The notes under the pieces were generated by a model. That model saw only the letters and a program-made list of their open reading frames with translations, was not told the DNA's origin and searched no databases. Both the position numbers and the translations under genes were made by a program. A stretch of DNA of 64,000 nt from Paenibacillus sp. UNC451MF (GTDB lineage Bacteria > Bacillota > Bacilli > Paenibacillales > NBRC-103111), in assembly GCF_000686845.1 (NCBI RefSeq), contig NZ_JMLS01000002.1, forward strand, positions 372,001 to 436,000, read 5' to 3'. This document shows, piece after piece, positions 61,829-64,000 of this stretch (the stretch's first letter is position 1; each line of letters begins with the position of its first letter).

Positions 61829-61888
61829 ATTTGGGCGCATGTTGGTAAGACGAGACAAGAACACAGGTCATATGATATTATGCGGTTC
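61829..61888 (+). promoter_or_regulatory. Late-sporulation promoter element of the capA-like gene, with GerE-like box
   Basis: ATTTGGGCGCAT (61829-61840) fits 11 of 12 GerE consensus positions. CGAGAC (61851-61856) and TCATAT-N2-TATTATGCGGTTC (61868-61888) follow. GACG, a 16-bp spacer and CATA also satisfy the sigma-K pattern. The element matches that before yheD copy 6. Confidence 0.6.
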
Positions 61889-61941
61889 CACACTTCGGAG
61901 GGCCCAGCAGACGATTATTTTAACAGAAACGGAGATGGGTC

Positions 61942-63027
61942 ATGAGTACGGATATTACGATCGCCGCGGTCGGTGATTTTTTAATGAAATACAGAATTAT
62001 CGGCACTGCCAGGGTAACTGGGGAGAAGCGTTATTCCTTTGATGAGATATTCGAGCCAGTTGCTTCCTATTTGCGTGACGCCGACCTGACTATTGGCAAT
62101 CTGGAAACTACGTTTTCCGGTACCGAGATCGGTTACACGGTATCCAGAAGGAGCGCAAAAACCGGCTGGCCGCTGTTTAACTGCCCCGATTCTTTCGCAG
62201 GTACACTCAAAAGGCTCGGCTTTGATGTACTGACAACAGCAAACAACCATTGTATGGATTGTGGAATTAATGGACTTAAGCGTACCTTGAGGATATTGGA
62301 TTCCAAAGGCTTGGCGCATACGGGGACATATCGGACGCATAACGAGTCGCAGCAATTATTGATTAAAAATGTCAAAGGAATCAAAATCGGCGTCTTGTCC
62401 TATACTAAAACGACAAATAGGATTCCTGTGCCTTCAGATCAAGCTTGGGCAGTCAACCTGATTCGCCCTGGTAAAATCATTGCCGACCTTAAAAGATTGA
62501 AGGCGAAAGGCGTAGATCTTGCTATCGTATGTATGCACTTCGGGAGGGAATACAGTAAATATCCAAACGAGGAGCAAAAAAAATACTACAGATTACTGTT
62601 CAAGCATGGAGCGGACATTATTCTGGGCGCCCACTCTCACGTCATCCAGCCGGCGCTTTTCTATGAATCCAGAGATATTCACGGCGTTAAGAGGAAGAGG
62701 TACGCGACCTATTCCTTAGGCAATTTTATTTCTACCCGCTTATATAGAAACGATCATACGTTAACCGGCCTTATTAACAAGATTCATATTCGAAAAAATG
62801 ATGACGGTACGGTTCAAATCCTGAATGCGGAATTCATCCCAACGTGGGTCCGCAGCATCAAGGTTGGAGGCCGCTCTGCCTTCCGCATCCTCCCCTTAGT
62901 GAAAACGATCGAAAAATACGGAACCCGCCCAGGAACCGAATCGGAACGAATGTCGAACATGTATCAGCATCTCAGGCGGCATATTCCTAAGTATCACCAC
63001 AACGCCTCGGATTTTAAAATTCTTTAA
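61942..63027 (+). CDS. CapA-family (poly-gamma-glutamate synthesis/metallophosphatase-fold) protein
   Basis: A 361-residue CapA-like protein. The family is named for a poly-gamma-glutamate capsule protein and has a calcineurin-like fold. Visible motifs are AAVGDFLMKY, LTIGNLETTF, LTTANNHCMDCG, VCMHFGREYSKYPNEEQ and ILGAHSHVIQP. There is no signal peptide or membrane anchor, unlike the capsule protein PgsA, so it is probably cytoplasmic or enclosed in the coat. ATG at 61942 after GGAG. It shares its promoter element with yheD copy 6, so it is likely made late in sporulation together with an ATP-grasp ligase. Confidence 0.88.
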   Translation: MSTDITIAAVGDFLMKYRIIGTARVTGEKRYSFDEIFEPVASYLRDADLTIGNLETTFSGTEIGYTVSRRSAKTGWPLFNCPDSFAGTLKRLGFDVLTTANNHCMDCGINGLKRTLRILDSKGLAHTGTYRTHNESQQLLIKNVKGIKIGVLSYTKTTNRIPVPSDQAWAVNLIRPGKIIADLKRLKAKGVDLAIVCMHFGREYSKYPNEEQKKYYRLLFKHGADIILGAHSHVIQPALFYESRDIHGVKRKRYATYSLGNFISTRLYRNDHTLTGLINKIHIRKNDDGTVQILNAEFIPTWVRSIKVGGRSAFRILPLVKTIEKYGTRPGTESERMSNMYQHLRRHIPKYHHNASDFKIL

Positions 63028-63053
63028 AAGCTGACTGACTGCCATAATATAAA

Positions 63054-63107
63054 AATACCTTCCAAGCCGGACCGTCAACAACGGTTCTCCAAAGCTTGGA
63101 AGGTATT
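63054..63107. terminator. Bidirectional terminator between capA-like and NlpC/P60 genes
   Basis: AATACCTTCCAAGC and GCTTGGAAGGTATT form a perfect 14-bp stem. The loop holds a smaller hairpin, ACCGT-CAACA-ACGGT. Confidence 0.8.
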
Positions 63108-63150
63108 AATTATCATCATTTCTTCATAATAGATTAAGGTAAGTGTCGTA

Positions 63151-63699
63151 TTATTTAATTACTCTTCTAGCAACGATAAATCTGCTCTTATAATAGCTGG
63201 AGTTAATGTCGCTAATTTTCACATCATTCTTGCTGTTGAGGTTGTGGATCATTTTTCCATTGCCGATATAAATCCCGACATGACCAACATCCTTCAAGCT
63301 CTTCGAGCTGCCCAGGTTACCGAAGAAAATCAAGTCGCCCTTTTGCAAATTCTTATAGGAAGTGATCTTCGTGCCAACTTTGGCTTGATGATCATCGTCT
63401 CTATCCACTAGAGTTACTCCAACATTTGCAAGTTTGTAAACTAAAGCTGTGAATCCAGAGCAGTCCGTTTTGTACGGAGCATGGGATTCTTGACGCTGAG
63501 TCCAAGGTACATATTGGACTTTGTTTTGCAAGGACAATGCGGTTTTAACAACCTTGTCCCTTTTGGCAGCTACAGATAAAGTGGATGCTTTTGTAGCTGA
63601 GACCTCATTTGTTACAGGAGCCGCCGAAACTCCAGTCACACCGATTACAGGACTAAGAGCCAGAGCACCTGTCAAAACAACCTTCATCAATCTATTCAA
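63151..63699 (-). CDS. Secreted NlpC/P60 endopeptidase under c-di-AMP riboswitch
   Basis: A 182-residue exported cell-wall hydrolase. The start is TTG 63699 (MNRLMKVVLTGALALSPVIG), six bases after AAAGGAGAGG; the frame extends to 63759 into the riboswitch and is not coding there. Signal peptide about residues 1-28, then a single NlpC/P60 domain with YKTDCSGFTALVY (catalytic Cys), KVGTKITSYKNLQKGDLIFF and DVGHVGIYIGNGKMIHN (catalytic His). It cleaves peptidoglycan stem peptides, typically D-gamma-Glu to diamino acid. Control by c-di-AMP fits a wall hydrolase whose activity must match osmotic and wall state. Confidence 0.93.
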   Translation of the reverse strand: MNRLMKVVLTGALALSPVIGVTGVSAAPVTNEVSATKASTLSVAAKRDKVVKTALSLQNKVQYVPWTQRQESHAPYKTDCSGFTALVYKLANVGVTLVDRDDDHQAKVGTKITSYKNLQKGDLIFFGNLGSSKSLKDVGHVGIYIGNGKMIHNLNSKNDVKISDINSSYYKSRFIVARRVIK

Positions 63700-63720
63700 T
63701 CTAAACCTCTCCTTTTCGCG

Positions 63721-63828
63721 GCCTACGAGGTTAGCTGACGGATTCGGGTCAAAGGTCAATCACCCTGCCGCTTGCGCGGCTTCACCCCAAGGATTTGGGT
63801 CCCCCGTGCTTTCTATTAAGCTTTGGCC
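63721..63828 (-). ncRNA. c-di-AMP riboswitch (ydaO/yuaA class)
   Basis: On the minus strand the leader has the conserved blocks GGGGGACCCAA, TTGGGGTGAA, GACCCGAATCCGTCAGC and TAACCTCGTAGGC in the order and spacing of the ydaO/yuaA riboswitch. It ends about 20 bases before the start codon of an NlpC/P60 gene, a common target. Binding of c-di-AMP normally turns such genes off. Confidence 0.92.
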
Positions 63829-63840
63829 TTTATTATGATT

Positions 63841-63890
63841 TGGCTCAACACCGGGCAGCAGTGAAATCTGCGTTGGTGTTTTTGAGCCAC
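63841..63890. other. Extra stem-loop upstream of the riboswitch
   Basis: TGGCTCAACACC pairs with GGTGTT-TTT-GAGCCA (three extra bases bulged) around an internal GCAG/CTGC pair. It may be the terminator of a gene beyond the right edge or part of the leader. Sequence 63891-64000 shows nothing else I can support. Confidence 0.45.
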
Positions 63891-64000
63891 TTCAGTGTAG
63901 CATGGGCACATAGGGATTTCATGGTGCAAAATATTCCATCGGCATACCTGCTTATCCAAAAAAAGTTGATGTATGTAAAATATTTCAACTTGTATAGGGC

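Overview
The window looks like a chromosomal segment of a spore-forming member of the Paenibacillaceae (Paenibacillus or a close relative). This rests on gene content and order (citZ-icd-mdh, accD-accA-pyk, dnaE-ytrH-ytrI-ytpI-ytoI as in Bacillus), strong Shine-Dalgarno sites with many TTG/GTG starts, sporulation-type promoters, a c-di-AMP riboswitch before an NlpC/P60 gene and several spore-coat YheC/YheD genes. No rRNA, tRNA, insertion sequence, prophage or CRISPR array was found.

Region 1 (1-7.6 kb): the start of a class I fumarase gene running off the left edge, a secreted polysaccharide deacetylase, a 5'-deoxynucleotidase, a TipA-like MerR regulator behind a 19-bp-spacer promoter, a small membrane protein, and a TetR-RND efflux pair with a perfect palindromic operator.

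Region 2 (7.6-27.4 kb): housekeeping genes, mostly on the minus strand. They are the TCA genes citZ, icd and mdh, convergent ppx and ppk, a thioesterase, the block [63-aa protein]-accD-accA-pyk (without pfkA between accA and pyk), a PgpA-like phosphatase and dnaE. Divergent sporulation genes ytrH-ytrI (with a sigma-E-like promoter), ytpI and the regulator ytoI follow.

Region 3 (27.5-35.9 kb): small transcription units. These are an Sm-like small protein, an SDR oxidoreductase, a small membrane protein, an acyltransferase-3, a DeoR-HAD-MFS operon, an XRE regulator coupled to peptide deformylase behind a 29-bp palindrome, and a lipoprotein with seven Asp-box repeats.

Region 4 (36-43.4 kb and 57.4-64 kb): the most distinctive part. 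Seven YheC/YheD-type ATP-grasp proteins lie here with a CapA-family protein, an AstE/AspA-like zinc deacylase and two NlpC/P60 proteins. Two long paralogs face each other across the first block behind almost identical sigma-K-type promoters. Another yheD and the capA-like gene share a second promoter element with a GerE-like box. I infer a late-sporulation (mother-cell) coat system in which ATP-grasp ligases and CapA/deacylase partners may build or trim an amide-linked surface material; the product is unknown.

Region 5 (43.5-57.2 kb) splits the ATP-grasp genes. It is a glycan-use locus with a GH105-type unsaturated uronyl hydrolase, an Lpl/Ytc-type ABC importer (binding protein and two permeases), a membrane-anchored AraC regulator, a sulfatase and a GH106-like rhamnosidase. 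Together they suggest uptake and breakdown of a rhamnose- and uronate-containing, possibly sulfated, polysaccharide.
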